Shown: piece by piece, positions 7,693 through 14,350 of the stretch
How the letters are laid out: the number at the start of each line of letters is the position of its first letter
Position numbering within the stretch: position 1 is the first letter of the stretch
Source of the DNA: Pseudomonadota bacterium
Lineage (GTDB): Bacteria; Desulfobacterota; Binatia; Binatales; Binataceae
Reading direction: 5' to 3'
Assembly (NCBI GenBank): GCA_021324855.1
Contig: JAJPIG010000022.1
Span: 1-64,000 of the forward strand
Length of the DNA stretch: 64,000 nt
Made by a program: the position numbers and the translations under genes
Notes under the pieces: model-generated
The model's database searches: none
Seen by the model: the letters and a program-made list of their open reading frames with translations, nothing else
Told to the model about the DNA's origin: nothing

Positions 7693-8907
7693 ATGTCAGT
7701 GATCGACGATCTGAAATTCTACTTCTTCCACTTCATGCCTTACGTCTACCTCCCGCCCGCGTACGAAGATCATCAGAAGTACCCTTCGATGTGGGTCGAT
7801 TTCTCGAACCGCTTTTACGATCCGATCAAGGGCAATCAACTCTATCGCCGCTATCTCAGCGAGATGGTGATGGCGGACAAGCTCGGCTACGACGGCGTGG
7901 TCGTCAACGAGCATCACAACACGCCGTACAGCATGATGGCGTCGTGCACGTTGATCGCGGCAGCGATCGTGCCGCAGACCGAGCGCGTTAAGATTTGCGC
8001 GTATGGCGTGCCGATCAATCTCGAGTTTCCGAACCGGCTCGCCGAGGAGTATGCGATCCTCGACGTGATGTCGGGCGGTCGGCTCGAAGTCGCAGTTCCG
8101 CTCGGGACCGGCATGGAATACTGGGCGAACCCGATCAATCCGGCGACCGCGCGCGAGCGAATGCGCGAAGCCCTCGAGATCATGATCCAGGCGTGGACCG
8201 CCGACGGCCCAACCACGTACACCGGTAAGTTCTTCAACTATCGCTATCTCAATCCGTGGCCGCGTCCGCTCCAGAAGCCGCATCCGAAGGTCTACATGGT
8301 AGGCGTCGGCAGCCCCGAAACGATTGACATGGCGGCCGAGATGGGCTTCGGCTACTCAATCGTTTTCATTCCGGTGAAGGCGCAGCTCCAGGTTTTCGCC
8401 GCGTTTCGCGAGAAGGCCGCCAAACACGGCCATCATCTGAAGTCCGATGACACGCCGATCGGCGTGTTCGCCTACGTCGCAGAAAGCGATCAGCAGGCTG
8501 AGCGCGAGTACAAGGAACACCTCGCATTCTTCTTCAACGATCTCATTCGGACCACGCCGCGTTACCTCGCGCCTCCAGGCTACATCTCCACCGAGCAGTT
8601 CAAGGTGCGCGCCGCAAGCGGCCATGACAAGCTGCACGGCGCGTTCGACTGGGACGAATCGATCAAGCACATGCGCATCGTCGCTGGCACGCCGGAACGC
8701 GTCGCGAACGAAATCGGCCGATGGGCCGAAGAAGCGCAGTCATCGAAGATTATCTGTCATCTTCACATGGGCAACATGCCCGAGTGGAAGACGGTCAAGA
8801 ACCTGACCCTGTTTGCCGAAGAGGTAATTCCGCGGCTTAGAAGCAAGCGGCCGGCGATGAGCCTGACAGCCGCCAACGGACATGAATTGCAGCCGGGAGC
8901 GAAGTGA
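7693..8907 (+). CDS. LLM-class flavin-dependent monooxygenase (bacterial luciferase-like)
   Basis: This 404-aa luciferase-like TIM-barrel protein belongs to the large FMN-type LLM group. It shows GYDGVVVNEHHNTPYS at about residues 77-92, YAILDVMSGGRLEVAVPLG, and the NPWPRPLQKPHPKVYMVG segment. I start it at the ATG at 7693 rather than at the in-frame codons upstream, because GGGGAGGAAGG lies just before it and the longer form would overlap the dehydrogenase gene. It is the seventh gene of the hydroquinone operon and is coupled to an alpha/beta hydrolase. Members use reduced flavin and O2 for monooxygenation, Baeyer-Villiger-type or dealkylation chemistry. Production of hydroquinone from a larger aryl substrate is inferred from context. 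A closely similar protein type is encoded at 62124-63431. Confidence 0.82.
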   Translation: MSVIDDLKFYFFHFMPYVYLPPAYEDHQKYPSMWVDFSNRFYDPIKGNQLYRRYLSEMVMADKLGYDGVVVNEHHNTPYSMMASCTLIAAAIVPQTERVKICAYGVPINLEFPNRLAEEYAILDVMSGGRLEVAVPLGTGMEYWANPINPATARERMREALEIMIQAWTADGPTTYTGKFFNYRYLNPWPRPLQKPHPKVYMVGVGSPETIDMAAEMGFGYSIVFIPVKAQLQVFAAFREKAAKHGHHLKSDDTPIGVFAYVAESDQQAEREYKEHLAFFFNDLIRTTPRYLAPPGYISTEQFKVRAASGHDKLHGAFDWDESIKHMRIVAGTPERVANEIGRWAEEAQSSKIICHLHMGNMPEWKTVKNLTLFAEEVIPRLRSKRPAMSLTAANGHELQPGAK

Positions 8908-9704
8908 TGGCGGAGAGAACGCACAACGCCGACGCGAAGAGCGTCTTCAGGCAGGAGACCTTAACGGTCAACGGTATCAAGACCGTGGTGCTGACGGGCG
9001 GTCGGGGCGACCCGCTGGTCTTTTTCCATGGCGGCGGAGTTTTTCACGGCTTCGATTTTGCGGCGCCCTGGACCGAGCGCTTCACAGTTTATATTCCGTT
9101 TCATCCCGGCTTCGGCGACTCGGGCGACGATCCGGAGATCGTCGATATGCACGATTACGTGCTGCATAATCTCGAATTGTTCGATCAGTTGAAGCTCGAA
9201 CGCGGCGTGCGGCTGGTCGGCTTTTCGCTGGGCGGATGGATGGCGGCGGAGCTTGCGATGGAACATCGTCGGCGGCTGCACAAGCTCGTGCTGGTGGCGC
9301 CGGCGGGACTGCGCGACAAGGAGCATCCGGGCGCCGACATCTTCCGTATCCCGCCCGAGCAGATGCCGTCCTATCTCGTTCACGATATGCAGGTGATCGC
9401 GCGACATCTGCCGAAAGAACCCGACCCCGATTTTCTCGCTGCGCGCTACCGCGAGATGACGACGATCGCGCGGATCGCCTGGGAGCATCCGTTCAGTCAT
9501 CGCCTTCCGCGATGGCTGCATAGGATCAGCGTCCCCACGCTGCTGGTCTGGGGCGAGCAGGACCGTCTTTTGCCTTACCAGCAAGCCCAGACCTGGGCGA
9601 AACTGATTCCGGGCGCGAAGGTGCAGACCTTCCGCGACGCAGGTCATCTGGTGCTTGACGAGCGGGCGGACGCCGTTAAAGCGGTCGGTGATTTCCTCGC
9701 CTGA
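8907..9704 (+). CDS. Alpha/beta-fold hydrolase
   Basis: This is a 265-aa alpha/beta hydrolase. The oxyanion-loop FFHGGGVFHG is near residue 35, and the nucleophile elbow is GFSLGG with Ser at about 107. The acid is probably the Asp in LVWGEQDRLLPY, and the catalytic His lies in RDAGHLVLDE near the C-terminus. The ATG at 8907 shares one base with the stop of the LLM gene (TGATG), so the two are translationally coupled; a GTG one codon upstream is an alternative start. Coupling suggests that it hydrolyses the LLM product, for example an ester, but it could also act as a carbon-carbon bond hydrolase. A homologous-looking hydrolase precedes the LLM gene at 61364-62122. Confidence 0.85.
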   Translation: MAERTHNADAKSVFRQETLTVNGIKTVVLTGGRGDPLVFFHGGGVFHGFDFAAPWTERFTVYIPFHPGFGDSGDDPEIVDMHDYVLHNLELFDQLKLERGVRLVGFSLGGWMAAELAMEHRRRLHKLVLVAPAGLRDKEHPGADIFRIPPEQMPSYLVHDMQVIARHLPKEPDPDFLAARYREMTTIARIAWEHPFSHRLPRWLHRISVPTLLVWGEQDRLLPYQQAQTWAKLIPGAKVQTFRDAGHLVLDERADAVKAVGDFLA

Positions 9705-9754
9705 TCGGCGGCGCCGCTTCGCTGGTTCTGCTGGACGGCAACATCGAGGTTTCG

Positions 9755-10033
9755 ATGACGAAGGCGAAGAGCTTTTCATTGCATTGGGGTTCGGGCGTGA
9801 TCGAAGAGGAGGCGCAGAGCGCGGGCCCGTATCATCGGCCGACTATCCAGTTGCTCAAGTTTGTCGAGGGCGAGGCGGCCGGCACCCGCCAAATCCGCTT
9901 CTGCTATTACGATCACGCGGGGCGCTTTCAGCGCTCACCGCTGATCATCGGCGAAGCCGATGTGCCCTCGCTGCGCTCTGCGCTCCGCAGGACGCCGCGA
10001 TTGCGCGCGTTGTTAAAAAAGCTTGTCGTATAA
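9755..10033 (+). CDS. Conserved hypothetical protein, 92 aa
   Basis: This small soluble protein has no signal peptide or membrane segment. It starts MTKAKSFSLHWGSGVIEEEA and has an aromatic-rich middle (RQIRFCYYDHAGRFQRSP, about residues 46-63) and a basic C-terminus (LRRTPRLRALLKKLVV). I do not recognise a family. It lies 50 bp after the hydrolase and 33 bp before the PNPOx-fold gene on the same strand, so it probably belongs to the same transcript. The reading frame is consistent with real coding, with high GC third positions, but no function can be given. Confidence 0.55.
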   Translation: MTKAKSFSLHWGSGVIEEEAQSAGPYHRPTIQLLKFVEGEAAGTRQIRFCYYDHAGRFQRSPLIIGEADVPSLRSALRRTPRLRALLKKLVV

Positions 10034-10066
10034 CAGCACCAACCGGAGGCGAAAGGAGCGTCATTA

Positions 10067-10507
10067 ATGACGGAAGAGCAAAGGAAAAAGATCGCTGACA
10101 CGATGGCCGCGGAACACGTCGCGGTGATTACGACCATCGGCGAGGAATGGGCGACCTCCACTCTGGAGGCGTTCGCCGAGATGCCCGAGTTCGATTTCGT
10201 GATCATCCTCGGCGAGACGACCGACCGCTTTAAGAACGTCACGAAACGTCCGAATGTCTCCTTCCTTGTGACGCATCGCTACGGCGAGGTGCCGAAGTTT
10301 CAGATCGTGCGGCTGTCGGGACGCGGCATTGCGCGCGAAGTTCAGAAAGACTCGGCCGAGTGGAGCGAGCTCAAAGCGATTTTCCTCAAAAAGAACCCGT
10401 TCGAGGAACCCTTCTTTCAAAATCCGGCGCTCCGGATGCTGCGTATCAAGCCGAAAACCATCAAGTATGCCGATGGGCTCAATCCGCCGTTCACGGTTGA
10501 GCTTTAG
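10067..10507 (+). CDS. Pyridoxamine 5'-phosphate oxidase-fold (split-barrel flavin/F420-binding) protein
   Basis: This 146-aa split-barrel protein opens with the family pattern in which a substrate is screened at the start (IADTMAAEHVAVITTIGE, residues 9-26), followed by the strand DFVIILGETTDRFKNVTKRP (43-62), typical of PNPOx-like enzymes that bind FMN, F420 or haem. The canonical RPW-type segment of true PNPOx is absent, so it is unlikely to make pyridoxal phosphate. A reductase or flavin-binding role beside the LLM gene is possible but unproven. It is probably the last gene of the rightward transcript, as the repeat-rich region begins directly after. Confidence 0.65.
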   Translation: MTEEQRKKIADTMAAEHVAVITTIGEEWATSTLEAFAEMPEFDFVIILGETTDRFKNVTKRPNVSFLVTHRYGEVPKFQIVRLSGRGIAREVQKDSAEWSELKAIFLKKNPFEEPFFQNPALRMLRIKPKTIKYADGLNPPFTVEL

Positions 10508-10529
10508 TGTGGCGTCCCGCGAGAACTCT

Positions 10530-10640
10530 AAGGCCCGCGGTCTGTTTGTCATCCTGAGCCAGTGAACTACGCGAGCGAGGCGAAGCATCCCGGAGAGCTT
10601 GGCGAGCGTTGGCGTAGCGAAGCACGCCAGAGCGAACCAT
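10530..10640. repeat. Interspersed repeat-like sequence (non-coding)
   Basis: Read on the minus strand, this stretch encodes a fragment containing SPRSRSSLAQDDKQ. That is the kind of peptide produced by a short interspersed repeat common in genomes of GC-rich bacteria, where spurious frames end in A-Q-D-D. It lies between a gene end and IS3 debris, has no start or ribosome site, and matches no protein family. The call is pattern recognition only; a genome-wide copy count would settle it. Confidence 0.35.
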
Positions 10641-10659
10641 GCCGATACTGGTCTTTGCG

Positions 10660-10746
10660 GTCGCGAAGCGCTCTATGTCGGCGACTATAACTGGCGCCGC
10701 CCGCATTCGAGCCTCGGAGCGCAAACGCCGAGACAGTTTGCAGACC
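10660..10746 (+). pseudogene. IS3-family transposase (OrfB) C-terminal remnant
   Basis: The frame starting near 10665 reads DYNWRRPHSSLGAQTP and then RQFA. This matches the end of the integrase core of IS3-family OrfB transposases, whose hallmark is YN..RPHSSLGY.TP..F. Only about 25-30 residues remain; the catalytic DDE region and the second ORF are absent. It is a small relic, not an active element. It sits next to an interspersed repeat and a 13-bp inverted repeat, so the 480-bp gap between the PNPOx-fold gene and the exported protein is a graveyard of mobile DNA. Confidence 0.7.
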
Positions 10747-10801
10747 AGCAAGGGGACGGTCCGCTTGACCAAGTTTGGGGCTCCGCGGCCGTCCCCTTGC
10801 T
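10747..10801. repeat. 13-bp perfect inverted repeat beside the IS3 remnant
   Basis: AGCAAGGGGACGG at 10747-10759 is perfectly complementary to 10789-10801, with a 29-base spacer. It could form a stem-loop acting as a terminator-like structure after the operon, or be the remaining ends of a small mobile element. No U-tract follows it, which argues against a simple intrinsic terminator. The rest of the gap, 10802-10986, shows nothing else I can identify. Confidence 0.6.
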
Positions 10802-10986
10802 CCACCGCCCCACCAGGGGCAAAACATCAACCGACTCCACCTATGAATGCGGGTAAGTCGGGGTGCAGGCCAGTCCGACGGGCTTTCGATATAAATTCGA
10901 CAACACGCTTTCTGATATTTGGAGCTGACGCATTGGAAGCAAATTGTTACTGAATGAGCCGCTGGGAAATTTTGAGGATGTAGCCG

Positions 10987-11442
10987 ATGAAGCTTTTAGC
11001 GCGAATCTTAATATTGACAATGGTGCTGGGCGTGCTCGCTGTGCCCGCCTTCGCCCAACCAGAGCCCGCGGCCAATCAGCCGAATCAGCCCCAAACCAAC
11101 CAGCAATTGGCCGAATATCTGCTTGGTTCCTTTTTATTGTCGCACTCGGGAATCGCTGGTGATCTCCAGAACAATCCTTCCCTGTTTCAGAACTCCGACT
11201 ATCTTACACAACATCCCGAACTCAAAAATTTTCTCGATAACAATCCGCAGGTCATCCAGATGCTGACCGATCCGAACTTCCGCACGCAGCAGCTCAGCCA
11301 ACAGAGCTGGCGCAGCCCCTTCCAGAACGGCCAGTCACCGGGCCAAATGGTCGGTACGTTGATCGATAATTGGCTCGGCACCGGCGTCGGCGACAGTATC
11401 GCTAACGGCATGGCCGACGGCGGCAACAACAGCAATCGATGA
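10987..11442 (+). CDS. Small exported protein, Asn/Gln-rich
   Basis: This is a 151-aa protein with a clear Sec signal peptide: MKLLARI, a hydrophobic core, and cleavage likely after VPAFA (about residue 23). The mature part is rich in Asn, Gln and Pro. It contains two spaced copies of a D-N-N-P type motif (LQNNPSLFQN and LDNNPQVIQML) that may mark a short helical repeat, then a Gly-Asn-rich tail. It has no family I recognise and no cysteines. It is transcribed alone, flanked by mobile debris and a convergent gene. A periplasmic or surface role is likely from the signal only. Confidence 0.6.
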   Translation: MKLLARILILTMVLGVLAVPAFAQPEPAANQPNQPQTNQQLAEYLLGSFLLSHSGIAGDLQNNPSLFQNSDYLTQHPELKNFLDNNPQVIQMLTDPNFRTQQLSQQSWRSPFQNGQSPGQMVGTLIDNWLGTGVGDSIANGMADGGNNSNR

Positions 11443-11504
11443 GCGCTGGACATCGATAAACGGAGTCCAGCCCTGGCGACTGAAAAACGGGCCGATGGCC
11501 CGAC

Positions 11505-12989
11505 TCAGCGTCTCGATGCGGCCTCACCCGCTGACATGCCTGCAATTCGGCCGAACACTGCGCCCGAGGTCAGACCCGTCCCGCCCGGATAGTTGAAGTA
11601 GAACAATCCGCCGACCAGTTCACCTGCCGCGTAGAGGCCCGGAATCGGTTCGCCCTCGGTGTCGATCACCTGTCCGGTGTGTGAAATCCTGAGCCCGCCG
11701 AAGGTGAACGTGATTCCCGTAGTCACCGCGAACGCGACGAACGGAGGCGTGTCGATTGGATTCGCCCAGTTGCTCTTGGGGATCGCGAGCCCCCGCGTCG
11801 CGCGCCCATCCTTGATCGTCGGATCGAACGGCGCCTTGGTGTCGACGGCGCAATTAAACGCGCGAATCTCGGCGAGTGCGGCGGCCGCGTCGACATCGTC
11901 GAGCTTCGTGACGAGCTCTTCAAGCGTGTTGGCGGTTACCTTGGTGATTTGCCGGATTCGATATTCGTCGCGAAGCAGATGTGCGACCTTGCCATCGAAA
12001 ATCTGCCAGGCGAACTGTCCGGGCTGTTGGAGGATCGCGCGGCCGTACTTTGCGTAAGTGTAATTGCGAAAGTCGGCGCCCTCGTCGACAAAACGCCGTC
12101 CCGCCGCATTCAGCATGATGCCGAACGGGTAGCTGTGCTTCTGAAAGCCGTCGCCGACCGCGAGGTCCCCGACCGGCGGCGCATTGCGATCCCAGGCCAC
12201 CGCGTGACATCCGGACCAATTGCCGTATGGCTCCGCGCCTGCTTCCAAAGCCATTCTGATGCCGTCGCCGGTGTTGAACCGCGTGCCGCGCACCTTCGCG
12301 AGATCCCAGTTCGAACCGAGGTAGCGCGTGCGCCATTCGGTATTTGCCTCGAAGCCGCCGCTTGCGAGCACGACGGCGCGCGCGCGAATCGTCGCCGAGC
12401 GGCCGCGCCGCTTCACGTTGATCCCATGAACGCCGTCGTCGTCGCGCACCAAAGAAAGCGCGCGCGTCTCGTACATGACCGCAATTCCCTCGCGCTCCGC
12501 AGTCGCGTGCAAGGTCTGAATTAGACCGGGACCGCCGCCGGACGCCTCAACCGTCAGTCCGCCCCAGAACTTGAATCTGCCGCCGATCTTGAACGCTTGC
12601 CGCCCGTACATCGGAACGAATCGCACGCCTTTGGTGCGCATCCATCGCAACGTCGCGCGGCTTTGTCGTATGAGAATCTCCGTCAACTCCGGATCGGCGC
12701 GATATTGCGTTACCCGCGCCATGTCGTCGAAGAACTGCTCTTCGGTATACGTGCCGAAATCACTATCGCGCTTTTCTTCCGGCGACAGATCGGGCATCAG
12801 CTCGATCAGATCGTCGAGGCCGTTGTAGACGACGCGAAAAGCGCCCGCCGTGAACGCCGAGTTGCCGCCACGCTCCCCAACCGGCGCGCGTTCGAGGACT
12901 GCTACGCTGACGCCGCGTTCGCGCGCGGCGAGTGCTGCGCACATCCCGGCGTTGCCGGCCCCGACGACCAGAACATCGAACTGCTCCAT
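11505..12989 (-). CDS. FAD-dependent oxidoreductase, fumarate reductase/tricarballylate dehydrogenase type
   Basis: This 494-aa flavoprotein resembles the TcuA/3-ketosteroid dehydrogenase branch of the fumarate reductase flavoprotein family. The ADP-binding motif VLVVGAGNAGMCAALAARE lies at about residues 5-23. A second FAD-contact segment, AVVLASGGFEANTEWR, is in the middle, and a C-terminal FAD-binding stretch reads AAGELVGGLFYFNYPGGTGL. I chose the ATG at 12989 because the upstream extension is not conserved-looking and would overlap the divergent cupin promoter. It should oxidise or reduce a carbon-carbon bond next to a carboxylate or carbonyl. It faces away from the cupin and extradiol dioxygenase genes and may serve the same pathway. 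The substrate is unknown. Confidence 0.8.
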   Translation of the reverse strand: MEQFDVLVVGAGNAGMCAALAARERGVSVAVLERAPVGERGGNSAFTAGAFRVVYNGLDDLIELMPDLSPEEKRDSDFGTYTEEQFFDDMARVTQYRADPELTEILIRQSRATLRWMRTKGVRFVPMYGRQAFKIGGRFKFWGGLTVEASGGGPGLIQTLHATAEREGIAVMYETRALSLVRDDDGVHGINVKRRGRSATIRARAVVLASGGFEANTEWRTRYLGSNWDLAKVRGTRFNTGDGIRMALEAGAEPYGNWSGCHAVAWDRNAPPVGDLAVGDGFQKHSYPFGIMLNAAGRRFVDEGADFRNYTYAKYGRAILQQPGQFAWQIFDGKVAHLLRDEYRIRQITKVTANTLEELVTKLDDVDAAAALAEIRAFNCAVDTKAPFDPTIKDGRATRGLAIPKSNWANPIDTPPFVAFAVTTGITFTFGGLRISHTGQVIDTEGEPIPGLYAAGELVGGLFYFNYPGGTGLTSGAVFGRIAGMSAGEAASRR

Positions 12990-13045
12990 GGCTTGTCTCA
13001 AGATTGTTCTTGACACAAGGGCGTGCGCTGATCCACGAGTGTGCC

Positions 13046-13474
13046 ATGGCACGGCGCAAACCGCAGCTCTACCGATTCGACACGATGCCGCGCGAAACCG
13101 TGATGGGCGGTCGGCTCGAACGCACTGCGGTCCGCAGCGACGGCGCGATCGTCACTCTCAACTGGTTCCGACCAGGTTCGCCACGCGTCGAGCCGCACAA
13201 CCATCCGTTCGATCAGTTGAGCTTCATCTTCTCGGGCACGCTGATCTTCGAGGTCGACGGCGAACAGATCGAGGCGGGACCGGGCACCGTCCTACGCATC
13301 CCTCCCGGCGCGATGCATACTGCGTGGCCGAAAGGAGATGACGTAGTGCTGAACGTCGATGTCTTCGCGCCGATCCGCTCCGACTATTTGTTTCTCACCG
13401 CCCATCAGGATGACGAATTTTCCGACCATGCCGCGGTAACGGCCGATAAACAAAGGCAGGGAGGCAAGCAATGA
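13046..13474 (+). CDS. Cupin-domain protein
   Basis: This 142-aa single-domain cupin begins at the ATG at 13046. Metal-site motif 1 is visible as PHNHPFDQLSFIFSG (about residues 51-65) and motif 2 as LRIPPGAMHTAWP. Two His in the first motif and one in the second fit a mononuclear metal site. It is 56 bp from the divergent FAD enzyme and overlaps the extradiol dioxygenase by 4 bases (ATGA), so it is co-translated with it. It might be an auxiliary dioxygenase, an isomerase or a sensor for the aromatic substrate. The exact role cannot be told from sequence. Confidence 0.78.
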   Translation: MARRKPQLYRFDTMPRETVMGGRLERTAVRSDGAIVTLNWFRPGSPRVEPHNHPFDQLSFIFSGTLIFEVDGEQIEAGPGTVLRIPPGAMHTAWPKGDDVVLNVDVFAPIRSDYLFLTAHQDDEFSDHAAVTADKQRQGGKQ

Positions 13475-14349
13475 ACCGGATGCCGTTGTGGCTCGAGTAC
13501 CTCGGCTTCGAAGTCAGCGATCCTGCCGGATGGCGTCGGTTGCTGATCGACGTGATCGGACTGATTCCCGGCAGCGAGAACCCGGATGGCTCGCTGGGCT
13601 TTAGGATGGACGATCATGCGCAACGCCTCTTCGCGATCGAGGGACCGCGCGACGACGTCTGTGCGATCGGGCTCGGCACGCGCAATGCCGAGGAATTCGC
13701 CGTTCATCTGCGGCGCATCGAGGCGGCGGGCGTCGCGGTTGAGATGGCGTCTTCGTCGGAAGCCGGCGCCAGGCACGTCGCGGCGCTTGCCCGTTTCCGC
13801 GATCCGTGGGGTGCGCCGCTCGAGCTGACGTATGGCGCGGAAATCGCAGCCACGCCTTTTGAATCGAAACTGCAGCCGGCCGGCTTCGTCACCGGGCCGC
13901 TTGGCCTCGGCCATCTTCTGTTTCTGGTGCCCGATCTTGAGGCCGCATCTCGTTTCTACTGCGATGTAGTCGGCTTCAAGGTGAGCGATGTCGGTTCAGG
14001 ACCGCTGCACGGAGTCCAGGTGGACGCGACGTTCCTGTTCGGCACGCCGCGCCATCATTCCCTTGCGCTGGCTTCGATCGGCGGCGCGATGCCGCGCTTT
14101 GGCCTGCACTTCGAGATGCACGTGCCGACGGTCGATGACGTGGGACGCGCCTACGATCGGGCGCTCAACGCGGGCGTGCCGATCTCGAACACGCTCGGCC
14201 GCCATTACGACGGTGTGCTTTCTTTCTATGGCAAGACGCCGTCCGGAATCGATTTCGAGATCGGCACCGACGGTGTGATGGTCGACGACAACTGGCAGAC
14301 CCAGCATCTGACGTCGTGGAGCGCGTGGGGCCATCACAGCCCCGATTGA
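13471..14349 (+). CDS. Type I extradiol ring-cleavage dioxygenase (VOC superfamily)
   Basis: This 292-aa protein has the two-domain BphC/CatE fold. The iron ligands are all visible in the C-terminal domain: H148 in GLGHLLFLV, a His of the RHHSLAL motif (H195/H196 region), and E263 in DFEIGTDG. The conserved YGKTPSGIDFE segment carries the active-site Tyr that precedes the Glu. The enzyme should cleave a catechol next to the hydroxyls using Fe(II) and O2, giving a 2-hydroxymuconic semialdehyde-type product. Which catechol (biphenyl-2,3-diol, 3-alkylcatechol, steroid ring) is not decided by the motifs. It is co-translated with the cupin; no hydrolase or hydratase for the next step is directly adjacent. 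Confidence 0.88.
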   Translation: MNRMPLWLEYLGFEVSDPAGWRRLLIDVIGLIPGSENPDGSLGFRMDDHAQRLFAIEGPRDDVCAIGLGTRNAEEFAVHLRRIEAAGVAVEMASSSEAGARHVAALARFRDPWGAPLELTYGAEIAATPFESKLQPAGFVTGPLGLGHLLFLVPDLEAASRFYCDVVGFKVSDVGSGPLHGVQVDATFLFGTPRHHSLALASIGGAMPRFGLHFEMHVPTVDDVGRAYDRALNAGVPISNTLGRHYDGVLSFYGKTPSGIDFEIGTDGVMVDDNWQTQHLTSWSAWGHHSPD

Positions 14350-14350
14350 G

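Noticed and set aside
6120-7694. 524-aa open frame antisense to the aldehyde dehydrogenase
   Set aside because: It covers an unambiguous ALDH gene, is rich in Arg, His and Asp from reverse GC codons, and has no family features or ribosome site.
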